64,000 nucleotides of DNA, taken from assembly GCF_000801105.2 (NCBI RefSeq), contig NC_079515.1, positions 33,255,407-33,319,406 on the forward strand. The letters run 5' to 3'. Positions 61,199 to 64,000 of the stretch are shown piece by piece (the stretch's first letter is position 1; every line of letters begins with the position of its first letter). A program made the translations under genes and the position numbers. The stretch comes from Raphanus sativus. Taxonomy: Eukaryota > Streptophyta > Magnoliopsida > Brassicales > Brassicaceae. A model generated the notes under the pieces. It saw only the letters and a program-made list of their open reading frames with translations, was not told where the DNA came from and did not search any database.

Positions 61199-64000
61199 TC
61201 AAACCTCTGAGACTTTTCGTCTAGACAGCTTTATCTTCGTGGGATAGCCACCTTTCTCCTCGAAGATCACAAGCTCATTCCCGGAAGGCTTAAACCATGA
61301 GCGTGGAACATGATACCTAAAGCCAAAAGCCAAGAATCAGATTTGAACAAAAGAGAGATGTGAAAAACGAAAGACGTGAAAGCTTTAATACCATCTTTGA
61401 GATGGCTCTCCACATCCAGTGTTGCATTTATCCGGCATAAATTTCCCTCTGTAGTCACATTCTTTAACGCATTCATCATTTGGAGCGTTCTTTCTAGCAA
61501 TCCTGGGCCAGTATCTTCCAATCTCTTCACCGTTTAGCCAAGCCATGCCTTTCCCCATACTGATCATATCAAGCCCAACCGGTTCACTTCCAGAAGGTGG
61601 GTCTATGATAACCTACCAAAAAGATTCAGATCTTTTAAAGACAGGAAACAAAACACTTGATCCTCTACAAACAAAATATTTGATCATGCCAAAAAGTTGC
61701 ATTACCTTATACCAAGTCAAAGGTTGTTTCTTGGGAGGTTTTGCAGTAACAGTCCATTTGACAGCACCAGAGTTACCTGGCTTGAACAGACCTAGATGCT
61801 CTCCTTGCACTCCGAGCTGCAAAATTTCATGGGATTAGTATTGAAGTGCTCATCTAAGAGAGAATCACTCAGGGGATATGAGAGATATATAACCTTGTAG
61901 GACCATTTGCTATGTGTCAAGTTCAATGTGCCACTGTTGAGTCCTTCAATTGAGACGCTTGTAAGTCCGGCTGGAACCCATTCATAGAAGGACCCTGCAT
62001 TCTGTGCCAGAAACAAAACCAATGTATGATGACGCATAACCACAATGATAACTGGAACAGGATACTTAAGAAACTTTCTGTTTATAGAATTACCGAAAGA
62101 CCAACGGTCATGCTAAGCAGATCAATATTGTTTTCTCCCGCTTTGAGAGGAACTGATTTCTTGAGTTTGAAGGGCACATGAGTTCCATTCCCTGTCGCAG
62201 TTCCTAGAAACCAGTAGACACATTTACGTTAGAAACTTGAATGTGAGAATTAACCAAAAAGAATCACATAAGAGTTTTGATAGTGTACCTAAGTACTCTT
62301 TGTTAATGAAAACATGAAGAGTATGCCCCTTTGATTCAATAAAGAGAACCGGACGAGTTTTCTTCTTCAGAAACTCTTCACTGTCACCGACTGTTATACT
62401 GCAAGAGATTTTGAATATATTTGCTTCAGATTCGTTCTCAGCGATTTTTTTCCGCGGTATTTAACAGGAAACACTGACCTTGTTGTGTACCAAAGATAGT
62501 CAGTTGTGTCCTTTGTGGTGTTGATATGATCAACGAGTTCATTTTTCACAAAGTCTGCTTCTCCCCATATACCTGGCTTCTCTGAGAACACTTGCCATTT
62601 AAGACCTGATGCCGATTTCAAATCTTCAGGTAACATTTCTACCTTAGAGGACTTCGCAGTTACCTGTTGCAAATGTAAAAAGGAAAAAAAAAATCAGCCA
62701 AGCTGCATTGTTCGGTGTATCATTGACTCATTGTCCGAATCAGTTTCTTTTTCTTTTTTACCTTTGCAGAGTTGAAAACCTCGGTTTTGCAGTCAGGTAG
62801 AATGCTAACTGACCAAGCAGGTAAGTGGTATGTCATGTTTTGAAACACAGCCGTCTTGTCGTTTTTATCATCCGAGTTTGACAGAAACGCAGCACAGCTC
62901 CCTGAAGAACCTGTGTACACATCAGCCTCGAGTGAAGGGCCTAACGAAAAATTCCGATGCTCGCCACCGATCAGCATGTTTTCAGAGAGCATTATAGCTT
63001 TGTGGAGATTCTTAAGGTGTCCCCATTTTGGTAATCTTGGCAATCCTAACAAAAAGGGACAGAAGCAAAACATGAGTTAAGACCTATTCTCACTCCACAG
63101 TGATCTCTTTGTTACGCAAACTCACCGTACTCATCGATCGGAGCTTCATAGTCATAGCTTGTTGTGATGAATGGTCCTCCTGAGGTACGTCCGAAGTTTG
63201 TTCCTCCATGATACTACACAAAAACAAAAAAAAGCTAACATTCAGTTTACATAGAACTCAAGTAAAGTTGCTCCTCTTGAAGAAACTAACTAGTATTTAC
63301 CATGTAGTAGTTATGGACACTTCCACCTTTCTGGAAAAAACGAGCAACAGAGTAAGCCACATCCTCTGCTGGTCTATGCGGGTCTCTGCCTCCAAAAGTT
63401 TTAAACCTTCAAGAAAAATAAGACTGAGAAAAGACTCTATAGTTAATGATTAAAGGGACCAATGATCAATCTTGTTACCATCCAGGCCAGTTCTCAGTCC
63501 ATATCTTGGGTTTATCAGCTGTATTAGGTGTGAATTCGTCACAGTAAAAGCCATTGCAGGTACTAATCTGCAAAAAGTAATACAAGAAATCCATCAAGAT
63601 CCGGTGCATATACAGTTTCAGGTGTGTGGAGATGTTGTGTTTCAGAATTGGATATAGACTTTACCACAGTGGCAGGAGCATCCCATTGCTGGCACATCAT
63701 CCATGGAACACCAATGTTCTGTGAAACAGCCATGAAAGCAGACCATTGAGCATACCGCTTCCCTCCTTCTCCGTAATCACGCTCATAATACCCATACTCG
63801 TTTTCCACCTGATAAAAAAATCACATTGTTAACAACAAACATCAAAACAGAATGATGCTGAAGTTCAATATGTTCTGTCATGTGTCTTAAACCTGAGACA
63901 AGATTATTGGACCGCCCTGTGGTGCAAAAAGCTTCTCTTTATTCAGTAGGTTTACTATATAGGTCGTGAAACTCTCCATGTAATGCTGAAACAGAAATTC
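61199..64000 (-). CDS. BGAL10: Beta-galactosidase BGAL10, 3' part (5' end beyond window)
   Basis: GH35 apoplastic beta-galactosidase; Arabidopsis BGAL10 removes galactose from xyloglucan side chains in the wall. Many small exons run from the window edge to the stop TGA at 61199-61201 (protein ends SRRKVSEV). At the edge the frame reads [14 protein letters not shown], then GGPIILSQ. The next exon begins [20 protein letters not shown] (63563-63810), which carries the GH35 catalytic acid/base Glu in ENEYG. The second catalytic Glu (nucleophile) falls in the [14 protein letters not shown]-type region near 63470-63560, visible as ENWPGW. Later segments ([40 protein letters not shown]) are typical of plant GH35. 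No lesion seen. The N-terminal signal peptide and first exons lie beyond position 64000. Confidence 0.94.

Overview
The window is nuclear DNA of a crucifer (Brassicaceae, most likely a Brassica-type species). The genes are split by many short GT-AG introns, the spacers are AT-rich, and the recognisable proteins follow the order of the distal long arm of Arabidopsis chromosome 5 (about At5g64000 to At5g63810), running backwards relative to Arabidopsis numbering. I recognise this gene order from memory; no alignment was run. I see no prokaryotic, organellar or viral genes.

Layout: 0.2-4.9 kb, two tandem SAL-type phosphatase genes (a partial SAL2-like copy, then complete SAL1). 5.9-7.8 kb, RGLG3 ubiquitin ligase. 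8.1-15.1 kb, POLD1, the DNA polymerase delta catalytic subunit. 15.8-16.9 kb, two adjacent inverted-repeat elements. 17.2-23.0 kb, SNF2 remodeller CHR24. 23.9-26.8 kb, a UspA-domain receptor-like cytoplasmic kinase. 27-29.7 kb, no intact gene: a SINE, local duplications and a decayed TOP3A C-terminus. 29.9-31.8 kb, farnesylcysteine lyase. 32.1-33.1 kb, a broken GNAT-type acetyltransferase. 34.7-37.3 kb, histidinol dehydrogenase. 37.5-38.9 kb, ESCRT-III VPS20. 39.5-40.2 kb, a small gene that looks frameshifted. 42.6-45.5 kb, the UV-B receptor UVR8. 46.6-49.1 kb, amino acid permease AAP4. 49.7-55.2 kb, two hAT insertions, one carrying a truncated transposase. 55.5-59.4 kb, glucosidase II alpha (RSW3). 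59.8-61.0 kb, a HIT zinc-finger protein. 61.2-64.0 kb, the 3' part of beta-galactosidase BGAL10.

Most genes are housekeeping loci with separate roles: PAP/inositol phosphate catabolism, ubiquitination, replication, chromatin, prenylcysteine recycling, histidine synthesis, endosomal sorting, UV-B signalling, amino acid transport, ER glycan trimming and wall xyloglucan trimming. They do not form a pathway cluster. For SAL1, RGLG3, FCLY, HDH, VPS20, UVR8, AAP4 and RSW3 I placed every exon by hand; the exons add up to intact frames close to the Arabidopsis protein lengths I remember.

The variable part is genome fractionation and small transposons. TOP3A and the GNAT gene survive only as relics in their syntenic slots, and three other Arabidopsis neighbours appear absent. 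Target-site duplications could be read for two SINEs, a Stowaway MITE, a Harbinger-like element and three hAT elements. I found no convincing new multi-gene system. The best leads are the gene relics, a GC-AG intron in UVR8, the two related hAT insertions, and an altered metal-binding motif in the partial SAL copy.
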